The position numbers were made by a program, and so were the translations under genes. Below the pieces are notes generated by a model that saw nothing but the letters and a program-made list of their open reading frames with translations, had not been told where the DNA came from and did not search any database. Of a stretch of DNA of 64,000 nucleotides, positions 53,925 through 63,014 are shown one piece after another. Position 1 is the first letter of the stretch, and the number at the start of each line of letters is the position of its first letter. Origin of the DNA: Acetobacter fabarum (GTDB taxonomy: Bacteria; Pseudomonadota; Alphaproteobacteria; Acetobacterales; Acetobacteraceae); NCBI RefSeq assembly GCF_011516925.1, contig NZ_WOTG01000002.1:124001-188000 (forward strand), in the 5' to 3' direction.

Positions 53925-54296
53925 GTCCGTATGCCATGAGCCGGGGCAGCTTTTGGCGTGATATGTGGTTCCCTATTTATTTTATTTCGTGTAAGGAACT
54001 AATTGGAAGCATCCCATAACAGTTACCGTCAACGGCGGTGGTAACGGGTTAACGGCGAGTTGTTCAGGGGTCAACGGCGGCTCCTTGGCCTGAACAAGGC
54101 GTGTTTGCACACAGTGCAAACGCAGGAACCGTTCCATAATGGTGCAGCGTTTTTCCCATTCTGTTTTCTGTAACATGCGTTCTTCCCTGTGTGCATGCCT
54201 CCTGCGGGGGCGGTTGCACGCTTCCGGGCAGCCTTGCGCGCATATGGGCATTTGCGTTGTCACCCCCTGTTCCCAAATTGCGAGGAGTTACTGACC
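53925..54296 (+). promoter_or_regulatory. nirB leader region (no gene)
   Basis: This 372-base gap is unusually long for the inside of an assimilation operon. It holds the paired hairpins at 54022-54084, the enclosing stem TGTTCAGG/CCTGAACA (54061-54068 and 54089-54096), a 10-pair hairpin around 54101-54124, and an alternative stem AAACGC (54119-54124) with GCGTTT followed by extra T (near 54148-54153). The last two are mutually exclusive, as in an attenuator. GAGGAG precedes the nirB ATG by nine bases. Confidence 0.6.
54022..54084 (+). promoter_or_regulatory. Candidate NasT-responsive (ANTAR) leader of nirB
   Basis: Hairpin 1: GTTACCGTC (54022-54030), loop AACGGC, GGTGGTAAC (54037-54045), nine pairs. 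Hairpin 2: GGGGTC (54067-54072), loop AACGGC (54073-54078), GGCTCC (54079-54084), six pairs. Both six-base loops are identical and have A1 and G4, the ANTAR target signature. A third AACGGC at 54051 is unpaired. CCTTG (54083-54087) can pair with CAAGG (54095-54099) and would compete with hairpin 2. Confidence 0.68.
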
Positions 54297-57194
54297 ATGG
54301 CCACTACCGGCACTATCGTTATCATCGGCAATGGCATGGTGGGGCACTACTGTGCAGAACAGCTGGTCATGCACGGCCTGCACGAAAATTGCGCCATCCA
54401 CGTATTTGGCGAGGAACTGCACGATGCATATGACCGTGTGCACCTGACCGAATACATGACCGGGCAGGATGCGCTGGCCCTGCGCCTGCATGCGGAAGAT
54501 TTTCATGCAGCACACGGCATTACCCTGCACCGTGGGGTGCGCGTGAGCAGCATAGACCGGCAGGCACAGACCGTACACAGTGCAGAAGGCGCTTTGCAGT
54601 ACACAACGCTGATTTTGGCAACTGGCTCCACCCCCTTTGTGCCTCCGGTGCCCGGAAATACCGGTACGGCAGGGCTTGTTTACCGGAATCTGGAAGATCT
54701 GGACCTTATCCGCGCAGCAGCACAGGGTGCACAGCACGGCACGGTTATCGGGGGTGGTCTGCTTGGGCTGGAGGCCGCCAATGCCCTGAGAATACTGGGC
54801 CTGCACACAAGCGTTATCCAGCTTGGAGGGCACCTTATGTCTGCCCAGCTGGATAAGGAAGGCGGAGATGCGCTCAAATGCCGGATTGAGGCATTGGGGA
54901 TAGATGTGCGCACATCCCACGCCACAAAGCAGATTGTGCCGGGGCAGACCTGCCGGCACCGCCTGATTTTTGCAGACGATACGTTCCTTGAAACCGATAT
55001 GGTGGTGTTTTCCGCTGGTATTCGTGCGCAGGACCAGCTTGGGCGTGAGTGCGGGCTGGAGGTGGAAGCACGCGGCGGTATTGTGATTGACCAGAGCTGC
55101 CGTACGTCAGACCCAGCCATTTTTGCCGTTGGGGAATGTGCCTCCTGGCAGGGGCAGGTTTTTGGTCTGGTTGCGCCCGGCTATGCCATGGCCCGCACGG
55201 TTGCGTCCATTCTGGCAGGCGAGGAAGCCGCTTTTACCGGGGCAGACATGTCCACCAAGCTCAAATTGCAGGGTGTGGATGTAGGCTCCATTGGCGATGC
55301 CTACGGGGCAACACCGGGGAGTAGGAGCTACCGCTTTATAGGCGAGGCAGATGGCACCTACAGGCGGCTTGTGCTGTCTGGGGATGGTACCCGTGTTCTG
55401 GGTGCCGTGCTGGTGGGGGATAATTCGTATTACGACACCATTCTCCAATACGTGCAGAACGCGATCAAACCCCCGGCCGACCCGGCAGCACTTATTCTCC
55501 CGCGTGGGGAAGGGGCGGAACTGCTTGGGGCCGATGCCCTGCCCGATACGGCCATGGTCTGCTCATGCCATAACGTGACCAAAGGGGCGATCTGCGCAAC
55601 AATAGATGCCGGGTGCACCGATCTGGGGGAACTCAAGCAGACCACAAAAGCCAGCACAGGGTGCGGCGGGTGTGCCGCCCTTTTGAAAAGTGTTTTTGAA
55701 ACAGAGCTGGAAAGCCGTGGCATTACGGTTGATCGCAGCCTGTGCGAGCATTTTTCCCATACCCGGCAGGAGCTGTATTCTCTGGTCCGGGTGCACGGTA
55801 TCCAGACATTTGAAGAGCTGATGCAGCAGCATGGCCATGGCGGTCTGGGGTGCGATATCTGCAAACCTGCGGTTGGGTCCATTCTTGCTTCGGCCTGGAA
55901 CAAGCCCATAACCGACCCGCTGTATATTCCCCTGCAGGACACGAACGACACGTTCATGGCCAATATGCAAAAGAACGGCACCTACTCGGTGGTGCCACGC
56001 ATAGCCGGGGGGGAAATTACACCGGACAAGCTGATCGTGCTGGGTCAGGTTGCAAAAAAATATGATCTCTACACAAAAATTACCGGTGGGCAGAGGATCG
56101 ACCTGTTTGGCGCGCAACTGCACCAGTTGCCAGAAATCTGGACCGAACTGCTCGATGCAGGGTTTGAAACGGGGCAGGCTTACGGCAAGTCCACCCGCAC
56201 CGTAAAATCATGCGTGGGGAGCACATGGTGCCGTTACGGTGTGCAGGATAGTGTGGGCAAGGCCCTTGATCTGGAAAACCGCTACAAGGGGTTGCGCTCG
56301 CCCCACAAACTCAAGTTTGCGGTTTCTGGCTGCACGCGTGAATGTGCGGAAGCACAGAGCAAGGATGTGGGGGTTATCGCCACAGAAAACGGCTGGAACC
56401 TTTATGTCTGTGGTAATGGCGGCATGCGGCCGCGCCATGCGGAACTGTTTGCAACCGACATCGATTCAGAAACTCTGATAAAATATATAGACCGTTTTCT
56501 CATGTTCTATATCCGCACGGCCGATAAACTCCAGCGGACTTCTGTCTGGCGTGAAAATCTGGAAGGCGGGCTGGATTACCTCAAGGACGTGATCATCAAC
56601 GACAGCCTTGGCATTGCCGAAGAGCTGGAACGCCAGATGCAACTGGTGGTGGACCGCTACCATTGCGAATGGCGGGACGCACTGAGCGACAAGGACAAAC
56701 TCAAGCGGTTCCGCACATTTGTAAACGATGCCCGCCCAGACCCCAACATTCGCACTGTGGCCGAGCGTGATCAGGTCAGGCCCGCTGCCAATCTGCCCGA
56801 GGCAGGGAGCCTTGCAGGCCCGCAGGCATGGACGGAACTGTGCGCGCAAACGGACCTTGTGGAAAAATCTGGTGTGGTCGCATGGTGCGAGGGTAATCAG
56901 GTTGCCCTGTTCTATGTTCCGGCCACGCAGGCCGAGCCCGCCTGTGTGTATGCGCTGGATAACCATGACCCGTTTTCGCATGCCAATATTATTGGCCGTG
57001 GGCTGATAGGGGAGATCAAGGGGCAGCGGGTTGTGGCCTCACCACTGTACAAGCAGCACTTCCGTCTGGAAGATGGCCAGTGTCTGGAGGATGCATCGGT
57101 CCGGCTGCGCACATGGGATGCACGGCTGGTGGACGGCAAGGTGCAGATCAGGGTGCGCGCCGGGCAGGGCACACCTGAACTGACGCCTGCCTGA
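54297..57194 (+). CDS. nirB: Assimilatory NAD(P)H-nitrite reductase, NirB-NirD fusion
   Basis: The 965-residue cytoplasmic enzyme reduces nitrite to ammonium. In order: FAD domain (IVIIGNGMVGHYCAEQL), NAD domain (VIGGGLLGLEAANAL, about 150), a BFD-type [2Fe-2S] domain (VCSCHNVTKG ... TGCGGC, 420-458), a nitrite/sulfite reductase core with siroheme/[4Fe-4S] ligands (CVGSTWC near 640 and CTREC near 680), and from about residue 844 a NirD-like Rieske-fold segment without Rieske Cys/His ligands. E. coli encodes NirB and NirD separately; here they form one chain. The start at 54297 has a good ribosome binding site. Confidence 0.95.
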   Translation: MATTGTIVIIGNGMVGHYCAEQLVMHGLHENCAIHVFGEELHDAYDRVHLTEYMTGQDALALRLHAEDFHAAHGITLHRGVRVSSIDRQAQTVHSAEGALQYTTLILATGSTPFVPPVPGNTGTAGLVYRNLEDLDLIRAAAQGAQHGTVIGGGLLGLEAANALRILGLHTSVIQLGGHLMSAQLDKEGGDALKCRIEALGIDVRTSHATKQIVPGQTCRHRLIFADDTFLETDMVVFSAGIRAQDQLGRECGLEVEARGGIVIDQSCRTSDPAIFAVGECASWQGQVFGLVAPGYAMARTVASILAGEEAAFTGADMSTKLKLQGVDVGSIGDAYGATPGSRSYRFIGEADGTYRRLVLSGDGTRVLGAVLVGDNSYYDTILQYVQNAIKPPADPAALILPRGEGAELLGADALPDTAMVCSCHNVTKGAICATIDAGCTDLGELKQTTKASTGCGGCAALLKSVFETELESRGITVDRSLCEHFSHTRQELYSLVRVHGIQTFEELMQQHGHGGLGCDICKPAVGSILASAWNKPITDPLYIPLQDTNDTFMANMQKNGTYSVVPRIAGGEITPDKLIVLGQVAKKYDLYTKITGGQRIDLFGAQLHQLPEIWTELLDAGFETGQAYGKSTRTVKSCVGSTWCRYGVQDSVGKALDLENRYKGLRSPHKLKFAVSGCTRECAEAQSKDVGVIATENGWNLYVCGNGGMRPRHAELFATDIDSETLIKYIDRFLMFYIRTADKLQRTSVWRENLEGGLDYLKDVIINDSLGIAEELERQMQLVVDRYHCEWRDALSDKDKLKRFRTFVNDARPDPNIRTVAERDQVRPAANLPEAGSLAGPQAWTELCAQTDLVEKSGVVAWCEGNQVALFYVPATQAEPACVYALDNHDPFSHANIIGRGLIGEIKGQRVVASPLYKQHFRLEDGQCLEDASVRLRTWDARLVDGKVQIRVRAGQGTPELTPA

Positions 57195-57201
57195 CGTGGC
57201 C

Positions 57202-60200
57202 ATGCCTGATACTTCATTCCGTTCTGTCTGCCCGTATTGTGGCGTAGGGTGCGGGATTATTCTGGATGTAAAGGATGGAAAAATTGCAAAGGTGCGGGGT
57301 GATGCCGCGCACCCTGCCAATGCCGGCCGTTTATGCACAAAAGGCAGCTCGTGCGATAAGCCCTTATATGCGCAGGAGCGTTTAAAAACCGCCTTGTTGC
57401 GCCCGCAACGTGGGGCGGATGCCGTGGCGGTTCCGCTTGAACAGGCTATTGGCAAAACGGCAGCAAGGTTAAGGAGCATCCTGGATACACATGGGCCGGA
57501 TGCAATTGCGTTTTATGTGTCCGGTCAGATGTCTGTGGAGGCACAGTACCTCATTAACAAACTGGCAAAAGGGTATGTTGGAAGCCAGTATATAGAATCC
57601 AATTCCCGCCTGTGCATGGCAGCGGCAGGTACAGGCTACAAGCTCTCGCTCGGGGCAGACGCACCACCGGGCAGTTATGAGGATATAGACACCACCAACC
57701 TGTTTTTTGTCATCGGGTCCAATATGGCCGATTGCCACCCGATCCTGTTCCTGCGTCTGATGGAGCGGAAAAGGGCCGGGGCCAAGCTGATTGTGGTGGA
57801 CCCACGCAAAACGGCCACGGCGGAAAAGGCGGACCTGTACCTGCCCATCCGCCCGGGAACAGACCTGGCCCTGCTGAATGGCCTTTTGCATATTCTTGTT
57901 GAAAATGGAGACATAGACAAACAGTTTATCGCGCAGGCAACCCGTGGGTGGGATGCCATGCCTGCATTTCTGGCAGAGTATGCGCCCAGCACTGTTGCCG
58001 AAATAACCGGCCTGCCTGTTGCAGATATTATGACCGCCGCCCGCTGGATTGCTCAGGCCGGGGACTGGATGAGCCTGTGGACCATGGGGCTGAACCAGAG
58101 CGTTGCGGGAACATGGAATACCAATGCGCTATGCAACCTGCACCTTGCCACAGGCACGCTGTGCAGGCCCGGTTGCGGCCCGTTTTCCCTGACCGGCCAG
58201 CCCAACGCCATGGGGGGGCGCGAAATGGGCTATATGGGGCCGGGGCTACCGGGGCAACGCAGCGCGCTGGTGGCGGAAGACCGCGCATTTGTGGAGGCGC
58301 AGTGGAAGCTCCCCCCCGGCACTCTGCGGGATGTGGGGGGCAATGGCGCCATTGCCATGTTTGAGGCCATGGAAGAAGGCCGCATAAAAGCCTGCTGGAT
58401 TATCTGCACCAACCCTGTGGCTACTGTTGCCAATCGCGGTCATGTCATACGGGCATTGGAAAAAGCGGATTACGTGGTTGTACAGGACGCCTTTGCAGAT
58501 AGTGAAACCACAGGATTTGCCGATAGTCTGCTCCCAGCTGCCCTTTGGGCAGAAGCGGATGGCGTGCAGGTGAATTCCGACCGGACCATGACCTTGGCAC
58601 AAAAGGCGGTTGCTCCACCGGGGGAAGCACTGGCCGACTGGGAGCTTATTGCCCGTGTTGCGTGCGCCATGGGGTTTGAACAGGGTTTTTCCTTTACTTC
58701 CGCCGCTGAAGTGTTTGCTGAACTCAGCCGTTTTACAAACCCCAAAACCGGCTATGACTGCGCCGGAGTGAGCTATGAGCGCCTGCGCCGAGGCTCGGTG
58801 CAGTGGCCTGCCCCTGTGGGGGACACGCAGGCCCGCCACCCGGTGCGCTATGTACCGGCCGGGCAGGTGCTACCAGTTTTTCCTACCCCCGATGGGCGTG
58901 CGATTTTTTACGCGCGCCCATGGATGCGCCCGCAGGAATGGCCAGATGAGCAGTTCCCCTTTGTGCTCAACAGTGGCCGACTGCAACACCAGTGGCATAC
59001 CCTGACCAAAACAGGCCGTGTTGCCAGCCTGAACCGCCTGAACCCCGGCCCATTTGTGGAGGTTTCGGTGCAGGATGCACAGTTACTTGGGTTGCAGGCG
59101 GATGATCGTGTCAGGGTAACGTCCCGCCGTGGGCACATTGTTCTGCCTGTTCAAATCAGCCAGCGCGTGGGGGCGGGGCAGTGCTTTGCCCCATTCCACT
59201 GGAATGACCGCTTTGGCCCGGACATGGCCGTCAATGCGGTTACGTCGGATGATGTGGACCCGCTCTCTCTCCAGCCCGGCTTCAAGCTCTGTGCCGTTAA
59301 GCTGGAGCGGGTTGCGCCAGATGCGTCGCCGCCCTCAGCCCCCCGTCAGGAAGAAGGAAGTGCCCCTATGCCGCTTGATACCCTGATGCGTCATTTCTCC
59401 CTTGATGATCCAGCCCTCCAGCCAGATTTGCCCGAACAGGCCAGAATATGGCTGAAAGGTTTTCTGGAAGGGTTGCGTATGGTGCCCCCACAACCCGGTC
59501 TGGTGCCGGATGTACCCGCATCTGCTCCCCTGCCTGTGGAGGCGCGGAGTTATGTAAACGGCCTGCTGGCGGGCCTGTTCAGCCGTGTGGGGGAGGCGTG
59601 TGCCCAGCCTCTTCCCCCGGATGTTCTTGCCGTGCGGCAGAGCATCCGGGTTTGGTGGGCATCGCAGACTGGTCGGGCGGAGGCGCTGGCCGCTACCGTG
59701 GCTGTCTGGCTGCGGGAGGCCGGGTATACGGTGGAACTCGCCTGTCTGGATCACTGCAAGGATGCGGACCTCGGGCAGGGGAAGGCGATTTTTGTTGTCT
59801 CCACTTTTGGGGATGGAGATCCCCCCGATTGTGCAACCCCATTCTGGGACACCCTGCGTGCGCGCAAGGAGGCACTGACAGGCCTCTCCTGCGCGGTTCT
59901 GGCATTGGGGGATTCCTCCTATGCCAGTTTCTGCGGGTTTGGCTGTGCGCTGGATGGCCGCCTGCGGGAGCTGGGTGCCTGTATGATCATGGACCGCGTG
60001 GATTGCGAACCGGATTTTGAGGATACGGTAGAAGTCTGGCGTGGCCAGCTTCTGGCTGTGCTGGACAGCACAACACCCCCAGTGGCCCCACCCGCCGGAG
60101 GGGAGGCCGCACCCGCCACCACGCTGCCCGAGCCTAGAGTTGGCACAAGGGATGCGCCGGTTATTGCCCGCCTTGCACTGAACGAACGCTTGTGTCAGGG

Positions 60201-61176
60201 CGCTGCCAGCAAGGATACACGCCGTATTGGTCTGGACCTGGGCAAGAGCAGCCTGGACTGGAAGCCCGGAGATGCGCTGGGGATATGGCCCTGCAACGCT
60301 GTGGAGGTTGTCAAAACCACTCTGGCGGCACTGGGCCTGCCAGCGGATACTCCCGTGACCCTAAAGGGCGCAGGCACCGTTGGGCTGCACGATGCCCTGT
60401 TGCGCCATTTTGATCTGGCACGCCCCAACCCGGCAATGCTGCACGCACTTGGCCGGACCGAAGGCGGTTACCTGCCCGAACTGTTGCAGGCGGCCCGCCT
60501 TGATGTTGCGGCACAGGATGTGCCCGCCCTGTTCCGCAGGATGCAGCCCCGGCTTTATTCCACAGCCTCTTCCCCGCTCGTGTCGGGGCGGGTGGTGGAA
60601 CTGACTGTGGGCGTGAATAACGACCCATGGCCCGGTGTGTGCACAAACTGGCTTGCCGGGTTGCCCGCTGGGGCCGATGTGCCGGTTTTTGTCCAGCCCA
60701 CAACGCACTTCCATCTTCCCGCAGATGGCGGGACGGATGTGATCATGATCGGCCCCGGCACGGGTATTGCGCCATTCCGCGGGTTTTTGCAGGAGCGTGA
60801 AGCCCTTGGCGCAATAGGGCGCAACTGGCTGTTTTTTGGCGAACGGCACGCTCAGGAAGGATTTTACTATCAGGAGGAGCTGGCCCGCTTTGCGCATACC
60901 GGGTGCCTGACACGGCTTGATACCGCATTTTCGCGCGATCAACCCAAGCGGATCTATGTGCAGGACAGGATGGAGGAAGCCGGGGCAGAGCTATGGAACT
61001 GGTTGCAGGCCGGGGCTTTCCTTTATATTTGTGGAGATGCGGCGCGTATGGCGCGTGATGTGGATGCCGCATTGCGCCGTATTGTGGCACGGCATGGGGC
61101 CATGCCAGCAAGCCAGGCAGATGATTATGTTGCCGGGCTGACCAGAGGGGGCCGCTACCTGCGAGATATTTATTAA
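57202..61176 (+). CDS. nasC: Assimilatory nitrate reductase fused to a CysJ-like diflavin reductase
   Basis: The 1324-residue protein appears self-sufficient. Residues 1-700 are a molybdopterin oxidoreductase with an N-terminal [4Fe-4S] site (Cys 10, 13, 17 and 45) and SRLCMAAAGTGY, VGSNMADCHPI and GRLQHQWHTLTKTGR. A linker follows, then a flavodoxin domain (about 809, WWASQTGRAEALA, STFGDGDPPD), an FAD domain (RLYSTASSP, about 1116) and an NADPH domain (GPGTGIAPFRGF about 1183, YICGDAARMARDVD), ending RYLRDIY as in CysJ. It should take electrons from NADPH to reduce nitrate to nitrite. ATG 57202 or GTG 57196 may start it, directly after nirB. Confidence 0.94.
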   Translation: MPDTSFRSVCPYCGVGCGIILDVKDGKIAKVRGDAAHPANAGRLCTKGSSCDKPLYAQERLKTALLRPQRGADAVAVPLEQAIGKTAARLRSILDTHGPDAIAFYVSGQMSVEAQYLINKLAKGYVGSQYIESNSRLCMAAAGTGYKLSLGADAPPGSYEDIDTTNLFFVIGSNMADCHPILFLRLMERKRAGAKLIVVDPRKTATAEKADLYLPIRPGTDLALLNGLLHILVENGDIDKQFIAQATRGWDAMPAFLAEYAPSTVAEITGLPVADIMTAARWIAQAGDWMSLWTMGLNQSVAGTWNTNALCNLHLATGTLCRPGCGPFSLTGQPNAMGGREMGYMGPGLPGQRSALVAEDRAFVEAQWKLPPGTLRDVGGNGAIAMFEAMEEGRIKACWIICTNPVATVANRGHVIRALEKADYVVVQDAFADSETTGFADSLLPAALWAEADGVQVNSDRTMTLAQKAVAPPGEALADWELIARVACAMGFEQGFSFTSAAEVFAELSRFTNPKTGYDCAGVSYERLRRGSVQWPAPVGDTQARHPVRYVPAGQVLPVFPTPDGRAIFYARPWMRPQEWPDEQFPFVLNSGRLQHQWHTLTKTGRVASLNRLNPGPFVEVSVQDAQLLGLQADDRVRVTSRRGHIVLPVQISQRVGAGQCFAPFHWNDRFGPDMAVNAVTSDDVDPLSLQPGFKLCAVKLERVAPDASPPSAPRQEEGSAPMPLDTLMRHFSLDDPALQPDLPEQARIWLKGFLEGLRMVPPQPGLVPDVPASAPLPVEARSYVNGLLAGLFSRVGEACAQPLPPDVLAVRQSIRVWWASQTGRAEALAATVAVWLREAGYTVELACLDHCKDADLGQGKAIFVVSTFGDGDPPDCATPFWDTLRARKEALTGLSCAVLALGDSSYASFCGFGCALDGRLRELGACMIMDRVDCEPDFEDTVEVWRGQLLAVLDSTTPPVAPPAGGEAAPATTLPEPRVGTRDAPVIARLALNERLCQGAASKDTRRIGLDLGKSSLDWKPGDALGIWPCNAVEVVKTTLAALGLPADTPVTLKGAGTVGLHDALLRHFDLARPNPAMLHALGRTEGGYLPELLQAARLDVAAQDVPALFRRMQPRLYSTASSPLVSGRVVELTVGVNNDPWPGVCTNWLAGLPAGADVPVFVQPTTHFHLPADGGTDVIMIGPGTGIAPFRGFLQEREALGAIGRNWLFFGERHAQEGFYYQEELARFAHTGCLTRLDTAFSRDQPKRIYVQDRMEEAGAELWNWLQAGAFLYICGDAARMARDVDAALRRIVARHGAMPASQADDYVAGLTRGGRYLRDIY

Positions 61177-61796
61177 TGGATAAATATCCTGCCCCATCCC
61201 CCATGCGCACCCCCATCAAGGTGCTGGTTGCCGATGAAAACCCCGGACGGGCAAAGGCCTTGTCCGATACGCTGCGGGCGGACCCGTCGCTTGATGTACA
61301 GTCCGTTCCTGTTGGCATGAGCCTGATAGAAGCCGTGCACCAGTACTACCCCGATGTTGTGCTTGTGGACATGGCCCGCGCAGACCGTGATGCGCTGGAT
61401 AGCGTGCGCGCGCTGTCTGTTCCAGCACTGGAACGGCCCATTGCCCTGTTTGTGGATGAGGACGATGTGGACCTTATGGAAACCGCGTTTGATACTGGGG
61501 TATGCTCCTACAATGTTCTGGATGCCCCTCCGGATGATGTTAAGCCGCTGCTCCGTGCAGCCATTGCGCTCTATGCGCGTTTTCAGCGCACGCGGGCGGA
61601 ACTCAGTGCCGCACAGCAGGAAATTGAAGAGCGCAGGATTATTGATCAGGCCAAAAAGCTGTTCATGAAAAATGAAAAAACAAATGAAACACAGGCATAT
61701 CGCTGGTTCCGAGGGCGGGCAATGCAAACATCCCAGCGTATTGTCACCGTGGCCACCCAGTACCTCGCCGCGCAGCAGAAAAGCGACACACCATGA
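61176..61796 (+). CDS. nasT: ANTAR-domain antiterminator NasT
   Basis: The 206-residue protein has a receiver-like domain (KVLVADENPGRAKALSDTLR, YPDVVLVDMARADRD) and a C-terminal ANTAR RNA-binding domain (RRIIDQAKKLFMKNEKTNE, then QAYRWFRGRAMQTSQRI). In other bacteria NasT binds paired hairpins in the nas leader and prevents termination unless held by NasS. The start shares one base with the nitrate reductase stop (TAATG), and nasS overlaps by four bases. Confidence 0.92.
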   Translation: MDKYPAPSPMRTPIKVLVADENPGRAKALSDTLRADPSLDVQSVPVGMSLIEAVHQYYPDVVLVDMARADRDALDSVRALSVPALERPIALFVDEDDVDLMETAFDTGVCSYNVLDAPPDDVKPLLRAAIALYARFQRTRAELSAAQQEIEERRIIDQAKKLFMKNEKTNETQAYRWFRGRAMQTSQRIVTVATQYLAAQQKSDTP

Positions 61797-62761
61797 CCAG
61801 ACCTCTCCGTATCGGGTTGCTGCGCCTGTCTGATAGTGCGCCCGTTATGCTTGCCCATAATGCGGGCCTGTTTGCACAATACGGGCTTAGGACGGAACTG
61901 GTGGTTTCTCCCTCATGGGCCAATATCGCAGATGGTCTGGTCTGGAAAACACTGGATGCAGCCATTATGTTTGCGCCACTGGCCATGATGACCTCTTTGG
62001 GCAGGCGTGGGCATATGCCTGCACTCAAGCCCCTTGCGACGTTAAGCTATGGGGGCAACACCGTTATACTGCGTGGCACCAACCCGCTGATGGGACAGTG
62101 GCCCACGGGGGATAAGGGGCGTGAGGCTTTTGAGACATGGCGCGCTACAATCAGCCGCCGTCCAAGGCTTTCTGTTGTGCATATGTATTCAACCCATTTT
62201 CTTATCCTCAAGCGGTTCCTGTTATCCATAGGGGTGAACATGGAGCAGGATATTGAAATTCAGGTCATGCCCCCGCCTGATATTATCAGCGCCCTGATGA
62301 ATGGCTCCATAGATGGCGGGTGTGTAGGCCCGCCATGGGGGACAGAAGCCTGCCTGCAAAACCTTGCTTTTCTGGCTGGTGGTTCTCAAACCGTTATGCC
62401 GCGTCATATTGAAAAGCAGTTTGTTGTGCCACAAGGCACGTCTCAAAATCAGGATGTCTGCAAAGCAATTATCAACGCGCTGAACGATGCCAGGATTTTT
62501 TTGCGCAATGCGGAAAACAGGCAGACTGTTGCGCATGACCTAGCCGCACCGCTGGAAGAAAAAGGATTAAACCTGCCCGAAGCCGCAACCCTTAAAACCT
62601 TGAGTGGCGAAGGCTTTACAGAAAAAACACATTACATCCATGGCCATACAGAAGCAGGGAATGTGGCGTGGATGCTGGATGACATGCAGGGGCTGGGCTG
62701 GATCACTCAAACGGAACACAGTTTTCTGGAAGAAAAATGGAACGTGCCATTGTTGTTTTAA
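61793..62761 (+). CDS. nasS: Nitrate sensor NasS (NrtA-like, cytoplasmic)
   Basis: The 322-residue periplasmic-binding-protein-fold protein of the NrtA/NasS family lacks a signal peptide, so it acts in the cytoplasm. Motifs include IGLLRLSDSAPVMLAHNAG, VVSPSWANIADGLVW, ATLSYGGNTVILRGTNPL and GGCVGPPWGTEA. In known systems it binds and silences NasT until nitrate or nitrite is bound. It is last in the nas unit and overlaps nasT (ATGA). Confidence 0.9.
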   Translation: MTRPLRIGLLRLSDSAPVMLAHNAGLFAQYGLRTELVVSPSWANIADGLVWKTLDAAIMFAPLAMMTSLGRRGHMPALKPLATLSYGGNTVILRGTNPLMGQWPTGDKGREAFETWRATISRRPRLSVVHMYSTHFLILKRFLLSIGVNMEQDIEIQVMPPPDIISALMNGSIDGGCVGPPWGTEACLQNLAFLAGGSQTVMPRHIEKQFVVPQGTSQNQDVCKAIINALNDARIFLRNAENRQTVAHDLAAPLEEKGLNLPEAATLKTLSGEGFTEKTHYIHGHTEAGNVAWMLDDMQGLGWITQTEHSFLEEKWNVPLLF

Positions 62762-63014
62762 GCAATGATGGCACGCTTCTGTGCGCATTCTCTGGTTGGT
62801 ATGGTGGGGCGCAATCAGTGGAGATATTCCACAGGAAGTGGAACAAAACCTGCCATGCAATTTATTGAGTGCAGACAGAATTTTGAAATAGAAGGCAATA
62901 TATTACAAGAAGGCGTGACGCTCATAATGTGGGGAGCGGATGGACCATGTCTGACAGACGAGACAAGAAATCCGGTGTGTTCGATTTTTCACTCAACCCG
63001 ATAAAGGACTAGTC
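62762..63014 (+). other. Gap after nasS, possible toxin-gene remnant
   Basis: There is no convincing gene in this 253-base stretch. One frame runs from a stop at 62884 to a TAG at 63010-63012 and ends MSDRRDKKSGVFDFSLNPIK-D, two bases before the next start. This is the spacing expected of a toxin tail followed by its immunity gene. It is only about 40 codons, so at most a decayed remnant. Confidence 0.35.

Noticed and set aside
54101-54124. Fnr- or NtrC-type operator GTTTGCAC-ACA-GTGCAAAC
   Set aside because: The spacing fits neither TTGAT-N4-ATCAA nor the NtrC consensus; it is more likely an RNA hairpin of the leader.
62765-63004. 79-codon plus-strand frame after nasS
   Set aside because: It has no motif or ribosome binding site; a different frame fits the toxin-tail idea better, and neither is convincing as a gene.
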